Source: Sphaerisporangium rufum | GTDB lineage: Bacteria > Actinomycetota > Actinomycetes > Streptosporangiales > Streptosporangiaceae | Assembly: GCF_016863395.1 (NCBI RefSeq) | Contig: NZ_BOOU01000007.1 | Coordinates: 1 to 64,000, forward strand | Direction of reading: 5' to 3' | Length of the DNA stretch: 64,000 bases | Shown here: piece after piece, positions 33,001 to 40,977 of the stretch | Layout of the letters: every line of letters starts with the position of its first letter | How positions within the stretch are numbered: position 1 is the stretch's first letter | Program-made: the position numbers and the translations under genes | The notes under the pieces: generated by a model | What the model was told of the DNA's origin: nothing | The model's database searches: none | The model's input: only the letters and a program-made list of their open reading frames with translations

Positions 33001-34493
33001 TGGCCGACATCCCGTCCCTGCAGCGGCGGGAGGTCGAGACCTACGACCTGGCGGCGGCGGGCCACCTGCTGGTGTGCGGGGCGGGGCGCAGCGGGCGCTC
33101 CACGGTGCTGCGCGCCGTCGGCGGCGCGGCCGGCCGGTACACCGATCCGCGAGACGTGCACCTCTACGCGGTGGACTGCGGCAACAACGCGCTGCTGCCG
33201 CTGGTCGGGCTGCCGCACACCGGCGCGGTGGTGGGCCGCGACTCCCCCGACCGCCTCGGCCGGCTGACCGACCGGCTGCTCACCGAGATCGCCCGCCGCC
33301 AGCAGTCGCTCGCCGCGCAGGGGTTCGCCGACGTGAGCGAGCAGCGGGCCGCCGTCCCGGCCGACCGGCGGCTGCCTTACATCCTGGTGCTGTTCGACCG
33401 GTGGGAGGGGTTCGTCGCGGCGTTCGAGTCCTACGACGGCGGCCGGCTGATCGACCAGTGGCTGCAGATCCTCCAGGAGGGTTCCGGCGCCGGGGTCAAG
33501 GTCGTCATGTCCGGCGACCGCAGCACGCTGGTCGGTCGTATCTCCACGCTCTTCGACGACCGCCTGGTGCTCAAGCTCACCGATCCCGGCGACTACACCT
33601 ACATCGGGATGAAGACCCAGGACGTCCCCGAGCACCTGCCGCCCGGCCGCGGCTTCCGGGCCGGCACCGGGCTGCGCGAGACGCAGGTGGCGCTGCTCGC
33701 CGAGGACGCGGCCGGCACCGCCCAGGTGGCCGCGCTGCACCAGATCGCCCGGGACGCCCGGGCGCGCGCCGGGGACCTGCCCCGGGCGGCCCGCCCGTTC
33801 CGGGTGGACGCGCTGCCCCCGGTGGTCGACCTGGCCGAGACGCTCGCGCTGGCCGAGGATCCGCTGCCCGCGGACGCGGTGGTGTTCGGCGTCGGCGGCG
33901 ACTCGCTCGGGGTCCGCTACTTCCGGGCCGAGGAGCACGGGCCGGCCCTGGTGATCGCCGGGCCGCCGAAGACCGGGCGCAGCACCGCGCTGTGCACCAT
34001 GCTGGCCGGGCTGCTCGACCGGTCCTACGAGGCGGTGCTCATCTCGCCGCGGCGCGGCCCGCTGCGCGACATGGGCGACCGGCCGGGCGTGCGCGGCTCG
34101 TTCACCGCCGAGTCGGAGGTGGACGAGGTGAAGAAGGCGATCGCCGCCTGCTCCGGGCGGTACGCGCTGATCATCGACGACCTGGAGCTGCTCGGCAACG
34201 ACGGCGACCTGGCCGAGTGGGTCACCGAGCACGTGGGCGAGCTGCGCGACACCGGCAACCTGGTGATCGCGGCCGGCAGCGTCGAGGACCTCGACTCGAT
34301 GTACCGCGGGCCGGTGGTGGCGATGAAGAAGTCGCGCAACGGCCTGCTGCTGCGGCCCGCCCAGCCCGGCGACGGCGACCTGTTCGGCGTGCGGCTGCCG
34401 CGCAGCGTGGCGAGCGGCTCGGGGCCGGTCGGCCGCGGCCTGCTGGTGCTGGCCGGCATGTGGGAGCAGGTCCAGGTCGCCCACCCGGGCTGA
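30045..34493 (+). CDS. eccC: EccC/EssC-type FtsK-SpoIIIE ATPase 2 (T7SS)
   Basis: This 1482-residue protein has a ubiquitin-like N-terminus (1-85), an FHA-like domain (about 95-215), two membrane helices (about 242-282) and three FtsK/SpoIIIE modules. Module 1 is intact: GTTGAGKS at 682-689 and VIDEF. Modules 2 and 3 carry GAGRSGRS (1012-1019) and GPPKTGRS (1306-1313) with Arg at the P-loop Lys position. It is clearly homologous to EccC1 throughout but lacks the Ala/Pro insert. AGGAG lies five bases before ATG 30045. It is in one unit with the toxin and immunity genes and lies beside two esx genes, so it is the better candidate for an active substrate-exporting motor. Confidence 0.92.
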   Translation: MRISLTALTGHGPLDILATGDDSITVARLAESLEESVRTGAGLAPVVPHPRWGGAPRRTELWANGRPLPPEAPAVQVLRDGDMIAFSPQAAAATVRGEPAGVAELRVSSGPSSGAVHRLGFGAATIGSGREATVPLDDPATAPFAATVQVTTGEVTVAPAAGAHVTLDGVALAGPAPWPPGGVLVTGASVLTLAFPQAPDAHLTPMPDGGLAYNRPPRLTGPPRTRTIEVPVEPKQQEGQRLQILASLLFAVGGVVLAIVFQQMLFLLMALLTPITMVAQWWSDRRYGRKRHRQAMKDYRRRREEFGQALERLRRADQADRRAEFPDPAEALLTCTGPRGRLWERRIHDADTLDLRLGVADRPAAIELVPEHGSYGVDAKALPPVPLSHAVPVSVPLPRVGVLGLTGARPSSRALARWLVAQAATLHSPRDLAIVVLSADAEAAVSWNWVRWLPHCAPREGEECVALVGTDPESAARRVSELVAKINERRPAPGAAAGLGTSPFGGGGGVAEGYAVERPYNVLLVLDGARALRGLPGMPQVLQQGPAVGVYSICVDDDQRLLPEECTSVAVSDWERPAYVRLRGGAADTDADIVADQVTIAWCDRLARAMAPVRDVSRDDADAAIPSSARLLDLLGMPDPRPDQIEAYWRRGRTTRVPVGIGADGPFAIDLRLDGPHGLIAGTTGAGKSELLQSLIASLAVANRPDEMTFVLIDYKGGSAFKDCARLPHTVGMVSDLDGHLTERALQSLAAELRRREHLLLDADAKDIEDYNELRDTGTVLPSMPRLLLVIDEFAAMVQELPDFVVGLVDIARRGRSLGVHLLLATQRPAGVVTPDIAANTNLRISLRVTSSGESTDVINTPVAATISKTTPGRCYVRSGAAAPAPVQSARIGGRRPGDGSRRPASVRVVPLGWRGLGTPLPAAPDEDGDESTMVTDLAVLVETIAATAQALGVAEQPSPWLPPLPDQVTLDELPAREWTRLPLGLADIPSLQRREVETYDLAAAGHLLVCGAGRSGRSTVLRAVGGAAGRYTDPRDVHLYAVDCGNNALLPLVGLPHTGAVVGRDSPDRLGRLTDRLLTEIARRQQSLAAQGFADVSEQRAAVPADRRLPYILVLFDRWEGFVAAFESYDGGRLIDQWLQILQEGSGAGVKVVMSGDRSTLVGRISTLFDDRLVLKLTDPGDYTYIGMKTQDVPEHLPPGRGFRAGTGLRETQVALLAEDAAGTAQVAALHQIARDARARAGDLPRAARPFRVDALPPVVDLAETLALAEDPLPADAVVFGVGGDSLGVRYFRAEEHGPALVIAGPPKTGRSTALCTMLAGLLDRSYEAVLISPRRGPLRDMGDRPGVRGSFTAESEVDEVKKAIAACSGRYALIIDDLELLGNDGDLAEWVTEHVGELRDTGNLVIAAGSVEDLDSMYRGPVVAMKKSRNGLLLRPAQPGDGDLFGVRLPRSVASGSGPVGRGLLVLAGMWEQVQVAHPG

Positions 34494-34505
34494 CCCTGAA
34501 GCGCG

Positions 34506-34533
34506 AAAAGGGGGGCCGATCGGCCCCCCTTTT
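34506..34533. terminator. Bidirectional rho-independent terminator
   Basis: A perfect 28-bp inverted repeat has arms AAAAGGGGGGCC and GGCCCCCCTTTT with a GATC loop. It lies 12 bp after eccC2 and 15 bp after the end of the convergent esx gene, with A and T tracts suited to both directions. Confidence 0.92.
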
Positions 34534-34548
34534 CGATGGTCCGGCCGA

Positions 34549-34827
34549 TCAGCCGGCGCCGGTCGCGCTGGCGATCGCGTTGCGGTTCTTCTTGATACCG
34601 TCCTGCGCCTCCTCCAGGGCGGTCGCCACCTTCTCGAAGGAGCTCTTGTACTCCTCCCAGGCGGACTTGAACTTGTCGGCGTTCGGCCCCGACCAGGACG
34701 CCGGGATCTTCCCCGCCTCGGCGTCCAGAGCCTTCTGCGCGTCCCGCACCGCACCGGCCTGGGTCTTGAAGGTCCCCGCCATCTTGTCCATGTCCGGCAG
34801 GATGCCGCCTACCTTGGAATCACCCAT
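34549..34827 (-). CDS. WXG100-family Esx protein A
   Basis: This 92-residue protein has two helices joined by the W45-S46-G47 turn, the hallmark of WXG100 proteins secreted as dimers by T7SS. GGAGGGA lies eight bases before ATG 34827. It sits next to eccC2 in convergent orientation and is a likely substrate. No YxxxD/E motif is seen at its C-terminus, so export may depend on a partner. A TTGACA -35-like box lies on the same strand at 34883-34888. Confidence 0.92.
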   Translation of the reverse strand: MGDSKVGGILPDMDKMAGTFKTQAGAVRDAQKALDAEAGKIPASWSGPNADKFKSAWEEYKSSFEKVATALEEAQDGIKKNRNAIASATGAG

Positions 34828-34985
34828 CGCTCTGTTCCCTCCGTGGGTCTCGAAAGACAACGCCGATCACATTAGCCACAGATGTCAAGCAACGGGCCGC
34901 CATATCAGGAAATCTGGCATTTTGCCGCCGGCGATGACACGGCCCGGCACCGCGACGCGGGAGGGTCCGGCGATGACCGACCGGC

Positions 34986-35028
34986 CGCGGGTGTGCGGGC
35001 GACCGCGAAGGCCGCCCGCACACCCGCG
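34986..35028 (-). terminator. Strong hairpin between the two esx genes
   Basis: Perfect 16-bp arms, 34986-35001 and 35013-35028, are separated by 11 nt. It starts about 40 bp after the stop of the upstream esx gene. There is no T-tract, but the stem is very G+C-rich. It would separate transcription of the two esx genes. Confidence 0.65.
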
Positions 35029-35070
35029 ATTCCACGGTCTAGGTGAACGCGATCCGGTCGAACATCCGCG

Positions 35071-35343
35071 CTAGCGGGTCGCGGACTCGATGTTGCCGCG
35101 GTAGGTGGTGATGAGGCGCGAGGCCTCCGCCAGCTCCTCCGACATGCGCTGGAACGCCTGCCGGTAGTTCTGCCAGGCGCCGCCGAACCGCACCGCGCCC
35201 GGGCCGGTCCACGCACTGCCGACCTTCGCCGCCTCACGGTCGAGCGCGGCCATCGTCTGGCGCACCTGCTCGGCCTGCTGGGTGAACTGGGCGGCCATGT
35301 TCTGCATTTCCGCGGGGTCGCCGCCGAGCAAGCTCTGGCTCAT
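35071..35343 (-). CDS. WXG100-family Esx protein B
   Basis: This 90-residue WXG100 protein has W45-T46-G47 between two helices and a Tyr near the C-terminus (TTYRGNIES). AAGGAG lies six bases before ATG 35343. It could pair with the other Esx protein as a heterodimer, although a terminator-like hairpin lies between the genes. Confidence 0.92.
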   Translation of the reverse strand: MSQSLLGGDPAEMQNMAAQFTQQAEQVRQTMAALDREAAKVGSAWTGPGAVRFGGAWQNYRQAFQRMSEELAEASRLITTYRGNIESATR

Positions 35344-35421
35344 GCCGGTCTCCTTCGCCGATCGTATGCACACGGGGGGTAGCCAAACGCCCCTACCTTA
35401 GACGTCCACCCCCTAGGATGC

Positions 35422-35468
35422 ACTGGTTATAGCGACTGGTTATCGGGCTAACGGCCGGATATCCGGCC
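35422..35468. promoter_or_regulatory. Direct repeats and 16-bp palindrome in the esx/accA divergent region
   Basis: ACTGGTTAT occurs at 35422-35430 and 35435-35443, a 13-bp period. A perfect palindrome, GGCCGGATATCCGGCC, lies at 35453-35468. Both are about 100-150 bp upstream of the carboxylase gene. A TACACT -10-like element is at 35525-35530. It looks like an operator region, but the regulator is unknown. Confidence 0.45.
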
Positions 35469-35572
35469 CGACACTCCCGCAAGAACCCGGGGGGGTAGGG
35501 GGTCACCTGAGATCAGAGGCCGCTTACACTCCGTGGGAGGCGCCCAAGGCGGTAGAGGAAAGGGACAGGCCG

Positions 35573-37318
35573 GTGCAGAAGGTCCTGATCGCCAATCGTG
35601 GCGAGATCGCGGTGCGGATCGCCCGCGCGTGCAAGGACGCCGGCCTGACCGGCGTCGCGGTGTACGCCGACCAAGACCTCGACGCGCTGCACGTGCGCAT
35701 GGCCGAGGAGGCGTACGCGCTGGGCGGGCGGTCCCCGGCGGAGACGTACCTCGACATCGGCAAGCTGCTGCGCGTCGCCCGCGAGTCCGGCGCCGACGCC
35801 GTGCACCCCGGCTACGGCTTCCTGGCGGAGAACGCCGAGTTCGCCCAGGCGGTCATCGACGCCGGGCTGACCTGGATCGGCCCGCCCCCGGCGGCGATCG
35901 TCGCGCTCGGCGACAAGGTCGCCGCCCGGCACATCGCCCAGCGCGTCGGCGCGCCGCTGGTGGCCGGCACCCCCGACCCGGTGGCCGACGTGGAGGAGGT
36001 CGTCGACTTCGCGGTCGAGCACGGCCTGCCCATCGCGATCAAGGCCGCGTTCGGCGGCGGCGGGCGCGGCCTGAAGGTCGCGCGCACCCTGGAGGAGATC
36101 CCCGACCTGTACGAGTCGGCGGTGCGCGAGGCGGTCACCGCCTTCGGGCGCGGCGAGTGCTTCGTCGAGCGCTACCTGGACCGCCCCCGGCACGTCGAGA
36201 CCCAGTGCCTGGCCGACACGCACGGCGAGGTGGTGGTCATCTCCACCCGCGACTGCTCGCTGCAGCGCCGCCACCAGAAGCTGGTCGAGGAGGCCCCGGC
36301 GCCGTTCCTGACCGGCGAGCAGCGCGAGCTGCTCTACTCCTCCTCCAAGGCCATCCTCAAGGAGGCCGGCTACGTCGGCGCGGGCACCTGCGAGTTCCTG
36401 GTCGGCCAGGACGGCACGATCTCCTTCCTGGAGGTCAACACCCGGCTGCAGGTCGAGCACCCGGTCTCGGAGGAGGTCGCCGGCATCGACCTGGTCCGCG
36501 AGATGTTCCGGATCGCCGACGGCGAGCCGCTCGGCTACGGCGACCCGGAGATCCGCGGCCACTCGATCGAGTTCCGGATCAACGCCGAGGACGCCGGGCG
36601 CAACTTCCTGCCCGCGCCGGGCACGCTCACCGCGATGCGCGCGCCGGCCGGCCCGGGCGTCCGGCTGGACGCCGGCTACGAGGCCGGGATGACCGTGCCG
36701 CAGTCGTTCGACTCCCTGGTGGCCAAGCTGGTCGTCACCGGCCGCACCCGGGAGGAGGTGCTGGCCAGGTCGCGCCGCGCGCTGGAGGAGTTCGTCATCG
36801 AGGGCATGCCCACCGTGCTGCCCTTCCACCGGGCCGTGCTCACCGACCCGGCCTTCATCGGCGAGCCGTTCGCCGTGCACACCCGGTGGATCGAGACCGA
36901 GTTCGACAACAAGATCGAGCCGTACGCGGGCGAGGTGGGCGCCGAGGAGCCGGTCGAGCGCGAGCGGGTGGTCGTCGAGGTCGGCGGCAAGCGCCTGGAG
37001 GTCGTGCTGCCGGCCGCCCCGGCGGCCGCCCGGCAGCCGTCCGGGCCGCGCAAGCCCGCCCGGCGGGCCGCCAAGGCCGGCACCGGGGCCGCGGTGAGCG
37101 GTGACGCGCTGGTCAGCCCGATGCAGGGCACCATCGTCAAGGTGGCCGCCGCCGACGGCGACGTGGTGCAGGCGGGCGACACCGTGGTGGTGCTGGAGGC
37201 CATGAAGATGGAGCAGCCGCTCACCGCGCACAAGGCGGGCACCATCGCCGGCCTGGTGGCCGCCGTCGGGCAGACGGTGACCGCGGGCGCGGCGATCTGT
37301 GAGATCAAGGACGCCTGA
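35573..37318 (+). CDS. accA: Acyl-CoA carboxylase alpha subunit (biotin carboxylase plus BCCP)
   Basis: This 581-residue fusion has a biotin carboxylase domain (about 1-445, starting [14 protein letters not shown], with the ATP-grasp glycine loop GGGGRGLKV) and a C-terminal biotin carboxyl carrier domain with EAMKMEQ, so Lys545 is the biotin acceptor. It carboxylates biotin with bicarbonate and ATP for acetyl- or propionyl-CoA carboxylase, supplying malonyl- or methylmalonyl-CoA. GTG 35573 is supported by the GAGGAAAGGGA element. Length and layout match the AccA2-type subunits of Streptomyces. The beta subunit is not in the window. Confidence 0.95.
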   Translation: MQKVLIANRGEIAVRIARACKDAGLTGVAVYADQDLDALHVRMAEEAYALGGRSPAETYLDIGKLLRVARESGADAVHPGYGFLAENAEFAQAVIDAGLTWIGPPPAAIVALGDKVAARHIAQRVGAPLVAGTPDPVADVEEVVDFAVEHGLPIAIKAAFGGGGRGLKVARTLEEIPDLYESAVREAVTAFGRGECFVERYLDRPRHVETQCLADTHGEVVVISTRDCSLQRRHQKLVEEAPAPFLTGEQRELLYSSSKAILKEAGYVGAGTCEFLVGQDGTISFLEVNTRLQVEHPVSEEVAGIDLVREMFRIADGEPLGYGDPEIRGHSIEFRINAEDAGRNFLPAPGTLTAMRAPAGPGVRLDAGYEAGMTVPQSFDSLVAKLVVTGRTREEVLARSRRALEEFVIEGMPTVLPFHRAVLTDPAFIGEPFAVHTRWIETEFDNKIEPYAGEVGAEEPVERERVVVEVGGKRLEVVLPAAPAAARQPSGPRKPARRAAKAGTGAAVSGDALVSPMQGTIVKVAAADGDVVQAGDTVVVLEAMKMEQPLTAHKAGTIAGLVAAVGQTVTAGAAICEIKDA

Positions 37319-37391
37319 CGAGTACTGTGGCGCGCACCTTTGGCGATCGGCGATATACGGTGGCGATCCGAGGAACTTTGAGCAACCGCCG

Positions 37392-37414
37392 TTCGTCCTG
37401 AAGGACGAAGGAGG
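37392..37414 (+). promoter_or_regulatory. Hairpin abutting the Shine-Dalgarno sequence of the TPM-like gene
   Basis: TTCGTCC (37392-37398) pairs with GGACGAA (37403-37409) across a TGAA loop. The 3' arm runs directly into GGAGG (37410-37414), 9 bp before the GTG start. Such a stem could limit ribosome access or protect the mRNA 5' end. Confidence 0.45.
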
Positions 37415-37423
37415 CATATAGCC

Positions 37424-38821
37424 GTGACCACTCATTCGGTGCGCCGCGCCGCAGCCACCGCCGTAGCCCTGCTGGCCGGGCTGCTCACGCTCCTGGCGTG
37501 GACGCCCGCCGCCCAGGCCGCGGCACCACCCGACCCCAACACCATCATCGCCGCCTGGAAGACCGGGGACCCGGTCTACGCCGCGCCCGGCGCGACGCTG
37601 AGTTCCAGCCAGCTGTCGGAGATCCGGGACGCCGTCAAGGGCGCCGACAGCAAGATCTACGTCGTGGCGCTCGCCGACGGCACGGTGCCCAACAGCGCCG
37701 CCGCCGGCCCGCTGATCACCCAGCTCGGCCGCAGCCTGGCGCAGGAGGGCCGCAACAAGGCCACCGTCGCCGTGCTGGACGGCACCACGCTGTTCGCGGC
37801 GTCCAGCGCCATGCGCGGCGGCCTGGCCGGCCAGCTCGCCAACGCGGCGACCAAGAACAACGAGGACATCGTCTCCGGCATGCAGGACTTCGTGTCCCGC
37901 GTCGACAAGGCCGCCGGCGGCGACTCCCGGGGCGCGCTCAAGTCCGGCAGCGCCGCGGGCGGCGGCAGCGGGTTCGGCGTCTTCGTCGGCATCATGGTGA
38001 TCGCCCTGGCCGGTGGCCTCGGCATCTTCTTCCTGGGCCGCCGCAAGAAGCGCCAGGAGCGGGAGCGCCAGGCCGCCGAGCTGGCCGCCGTCAAGCAGAC
38101 GGTGGACGAGGACGTCACCAAGTTCGGCGAGGAGATCACCGCGCTGGACCTCGACGTCAAGGTCTCCGACGACCAGGCCAAGACCCAGACCGACTGGCAG
38201 CAGGCGCTCGACTCCTACGAGCGCGCCAAGACCGAGCTGGCCGGCGCCAAGCGCGCCGACGACCTGCGCGGGGTCACCACCGCCCTGGAGGAGGGCCGGT
38301 ACGCCCTGGCCTGCGTCAAGGCCCGGGTGGCCGGGCAGCCGGTGCCCGAGCGGCGCCCGCCGTGCTTCTTCAACCCGCAGCACGGCCCCTCGGCCCGCGA
38401 CGTCACCTGGGCCCCGCCCGGCGGCGCCCCCCGTGACGTGCCCGCCTGTGCGGCGGACGCCCAGCGGGTGGAGCAGGGCTTCGACCCGCAGATGCGCGAG
38501 GTCATGGTCAACGGCCAGCGCCGGCCCTACTGGGACGCCGGCCCCGGCTACGCCCCCTACGCCCAGGGTTACTACGGCGGCTTCGGCGGCGACCTGATGA
38601 CCGGCATGCTGATCGGCACCATGCTCGGCAGCTCGTTCGGCGGGTTCGGCTTCGGCGGATACGGCGCGGGCTACGGCGCCGGTTACGCCGAGGGCATGGA
38701 CGCCGGCGGCGGCGGTGGCGACTGGGGTGGCGGCGGCGACTTCGGCGGCGGCGGTGACTTCGGCGGCGGCGGAGGCGGGTTCGACTTCGGCGGCGGCGAC
38801 TTCGGCGGCGGCGACTGGTAG
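37424..38821 (+). CDS. TPM-domain-like membrane protein with Gly-rich tail
   Basis: This 465-residue protein has a signal peptide (about 1-32, ending AQAA), an extracytoplasmic domain (about 35-165) resembling TPM/YgcG-type domains, one transmembrane helix (about 185-206), a basic stop-transfer RRKKRQERERQ, a coiled cytoplasmic region (about 215-300) and a Gly/Phe/Asp-rich tail with repeated GGGDFGG. A Cys-containing segment (PPCFFNPQHG) lies before the tail. The function is unknown. TPM proteins are linked to membrane protein quality control and cell-wall processes. GTG 37424 follows AAGGAGG by about 9 nt. Confidence 0.75.
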   Translation: MTTHSVRRAAATAVALLAGLLTLLAWTPAAQAAAPPDPNTIIAAWKTGDPVYAAPGATLSSSQLSEIRDAVKGADSKIYVVALADGTVPNSAAAGPLITQLGRSLAQEGRNKATVAVLDGTTLFAASSAMRGGLAGQLANAATKNNEDIVSGMQDFVSRVDKAAGGDSRGALKSGSAAGGGSGFGVFVGIMVIALAGGLGIFFLGRRKKRQERERQAAELAAVKQTVDEDVTKFGEEITALDLDVKVSDDQAKTQTDWQQALDSYERAKTELAGAKRADDLRGVTTALEEGRYALACVKARVAGQPVPERRPPCFFNPQHGPSARDVTWAPPGGAPRDVPACAADAQRVEQGFDPQMREVMVNGQRRPYWDAGPGYAPYAQGYYGGFGGDLMTGMLIGTMLGSSFGGFGFGGYGAGYGAGYAEGMDAGGGGGDWGGGGDFGGGGDFGGGGGGFDFGGGDFGGGDW

Positions 38822-38842
38822 TCCACCCTCCGGTCACATCAT

Positions 38843-38880
38843 GCGAAGGGGCGGCTCCCTCCAGGGCCGCCCCTTTCGCG
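38843..38880. terminator. Terminator between convergent TPM-like and lpdA genes
   Basis: Arms GCGAAGGGGCGGC (38843-38855) and GCCGCCCCTTTCGC (38866-38879) form a long stem with one bulge and a short loop. It lies 21 bp after the + strand stop and 15 bp after the - strand stop. Confidence 0.8.
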
Positions 38881-38894
38881 TGCTCATCGCCCGG

Positions 38895-40289
38895 TCACAG
38901 GCCGGCGGCGGTGACCGGGAGCATCAGCCGGCGGGCGGCCTCGGGGATGGAGCCGGACAGCGACGGGTACACCGCGAAGGTGTGCGCCATCTGGTCGACG
39001 GTGAGCCGGTGCTGCACCGCGACCGACAGCGCGAGGATCAGCTCTGAGGCACGCGGCGCGACGATCACGCCGCCGAGCACGATGCCGGTGTTCGGCCGGC
39101 AGAACAGCTTCACGAAGCCGTCGTTGAAGCCCTGCATCTTGGCCCGGGCGTTGGTGGCCAGCGGCAGCTTGACCACGTTCGCCTCGATCTCGCCGGCCTC
39201 GATCTGCCGCTGCGCGATGCCGACCGCGGCGATCTCCGGGTCGGTGAAGATGTTGGACGCCACGGTGGCCAGCCGCAGCGGCTGCACGGCCTCGCCGAGG
39301 GCGTGCCAGACGGCGATCCGGCCCTGCATGGCGGCCACCGAGGCGAGCATCAGCACCCCGGTGCAGTCGCCGGCCGCGTAGACGCCGGGCGCCGAGGTGC
39401 GCGACACCTTGTCGACCTGGATGAACCCGCCGCGGTCCAGGGTGACGCCGCACTCCGCAAGGCCGATGCCGGAGGTGTTCGGCACCATGCCGACGGTCAT
39501 CAGGCAGTGGCTGCCCTCGGCGGTGCGGCCGTCCTCCAGGGTGACCACCACGCCGTCCGCGGTGCGCTTGACCGAGGACGCGCGGGAGCGGGCCATGACG
39601 TTCATGCCGCGGCGCCGGTAGACCTCCTCCAGCACCTCGGCGGCGTCGGCGTCCTCGTTCGGCATCATCCGGTCCCGGGAGGACACCAGGGTGACCTCCG
39701 AGCCGAGCGAGCGGTAGGCGCCGGCGAACTCGGCGCCGGTGACGCCGGAACCGACCACGATCAGGTGCTCGGGCACCTCGTCCAGGTCGTACAGGTGCCG
39801 CCAGGTGAGCACCCGCTCGCCGTCCGGCTCGGCGCCGGGCAGCACCCGCGGGGTGGCGCCGGTGGCGACGATCACCACGTCCGCCTCGATGGTGCGGTCA
39901 CCGGCCCGGACGACCCCGGGGTCGACCAGCCGGCCGGGCGCCGTCACGATCTCGACGCCCTCGGCGACCAGCCGGGCGGCGATGTCGGCCGACTGGGCGC
40001 GGGCCAGGTCCTTCACCCGGCTGTTGACCAGCGGCATGTCCACCTGGATGCCGCCGACGTCGCCGTCCAGGCCGCCGGTGAAGTGCACGCCGAGCGAGGT
40101 GCCGTCCAGCAGGGCCTGCTTGCGGACCGAGGTGGCGATCATGGTCTTGGACGGCACGCAGTCGGTGAGCACGCAGGCGCCACCGGGGCCGTCCCGCTCG
40201 ACCACGGTGACCTCGGCTCCGAGCTGGGCGGCGACCAGTGCCGCCTCGTAACCGCCGGGGCCGCCACCAATGATCACAATCCTCGTCAC
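38895..40289 (-). CDS. lpdA: LpdA-type NAD(P)H quinone/disulfide oxidoreductase
   Basis: This 464-residue flavoprotein has an FAD site (IVIIGGGPGGYEAAL), a redox pair in GACVLTDCVPSK, an NAD(P) fold (VVGSGVTGAEFA) and a C-terminal dimer domain. The usual His-Glu pair (HPTxxE) reads VYPSLSGSIPE here, so lipoamide dehydrogenase activity is unlikely. It resembles mycobacterial LpdA (Rv3303c-type) quinone reductases. GTG 40289 gives the standard TRIVIIGGG start. ATG 40298, three codons upstream, is a possible alternative. Confidence 0.9.
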   Translation of the reverse strand: MTRIVIIGGGPGGYEAALVAAQLGAEVTVVERDGPGGACVLTDCVPSKTMIATSVRKQALLDGTSLGVHFTGGLDGDVGGIQVDMPLVNSRVKDLARAQSADIAARLVAEGVEIVTAPGRLVDPGVVRAGDRTIEADVVIVATGATPRVLPGAEPDGERVLTWRHLYDLDEVPEHLIVVGSGVTGAEFAGAYRSLGSEVTLVSSRDRMMPNEDADAAEVLEEVYRRRGMNVMARSRASSVKRTADGVVVTLEDGRTAEGSHCLMTVGMVPNTSGIGLAECGVTLDRGGFIQVDKVSRTSAPGVYAAGDCTGVLMLASVAAMQGRIAVWHALGEAVQPLRLATVASNIFTDPEIAAVGIAQRQIEAGEIEANVVKLPLATNARAKMQGFNDGFVKLFCRPNTGIVLGGVIVAPRASELILALSVAVQHRLTVDQMAHTFAVYPSLSGSIPEAARRLMLPVTAAGL

Positions 40290-40509
40290 ATGCCCCATTC
40301 TCCCGCATGCCTCCGGGTGCCTGGGGTGCGATACCCCACCACAGGTCCCGAAAGCCGGTAAAAACCGCGATCCTCCCGCGAAAGCCGCGATGATTCGCCG
40401 GATTCCGCGACCGCGCGCAGGAAGATCGTACGCGGCCCGGGGCCGGCCCACGCGTGTTGCGGACGCCGTCCCGGGGGTCTCAGCCGATCTTGGATTACCC
40501 TTGTGTACC

Positions 40510-40962
40510 GTGCCGGTTTACGCCGCCTATGGCAGCAACATGGACCCCAAGCAGATGGCCCAGCGGGCTCCGCACTCGCCCATGCGCGGGACGGGATGGC
40601 TGCAGGGCTGGCGGCTGACCTTCGGCGGCGCCGACGTCGGCTGGGAGGGCGCGCTCGCCACCATCGCCGAGGACCCCGAGGAACACGTCTTCGTCGTGCT
40701 CTACGACGTCCCCGAGTGGGACGAGCCGTCGCTGGACCAGTGGGAGGGCGCCGCGCTCGGCCTCTACCACAAGGTGCGGCTGCGGGTCGCCACCCTGGAC
40801 GGCGAGGTCGTGGCCTGGTTCTACGTGCTGGACGACTACGAGGGCGGGCTGCCGTCCGCCCGCTACCTCGGCATCCTGGCCGACGCGGCCGAGAAGGCCG
40901 GCGCGCCGGACGACTACGTCCGCGACCTGCGCGGCCGCCCCTGCACCTCCATCGGCGGCTGA
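40510..40962 (+). CDS. Gamma-glutamylcyclotransferase-family protein
   Basis: This 150-residue protein begins PVYAAYGSNMDP, the YGSN signature of the GGCT fold, and keeps the acidic region DEPSLDQWEG, where the catalytic Glu of this family lies. These enzymes form 5-oxoproline from gamma-glutamyl compounds. GTG 40510 fits a leaderless transcript, with TACCCT (40496-40501) 8 bp upstream and no ribosome-binding site. It converges with kynU, 15 bp apart. Confidence 0.87.
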   Translation: MPVYAAYGSNMDPKQMAQRAPHSPMRGTGWLQGWRLTFGGADVGWEGALATIAEDPEEHVFVVLYDVPEWDEPSLDQWEGAALGLYHKVRLRVATLDGEVVAWFYVLDDYEGGLPSARYLGILADAAEKAGAPDDYVRDLRGRPCTSIGG

Positions 40963-40977
40963 CCCCGGCCGGTCAGG

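Noticed and set aside
30054-34754. 1566-codon leftward frame opposite eccC2
   Set aside because: It is antisense to a well-supported gene, crosses the strong terminator at 34506-34533, and shows no family motifs.
1-35373. Mobile element carrying the duplicated Tad/EccC loci
   Set aside because: I saw no transposase, integrase, tRNA gene or flanking repeats at the borders. Unequal recombination between genome copies explains the arrangement without one.
38895-40289. Dihydrolipoamide dehydrogenase
   Set aside because: The His-Glu catalytic pair needed for lipoamide turnover is missing, so the LpdA-type quinone reductase call is preferred.
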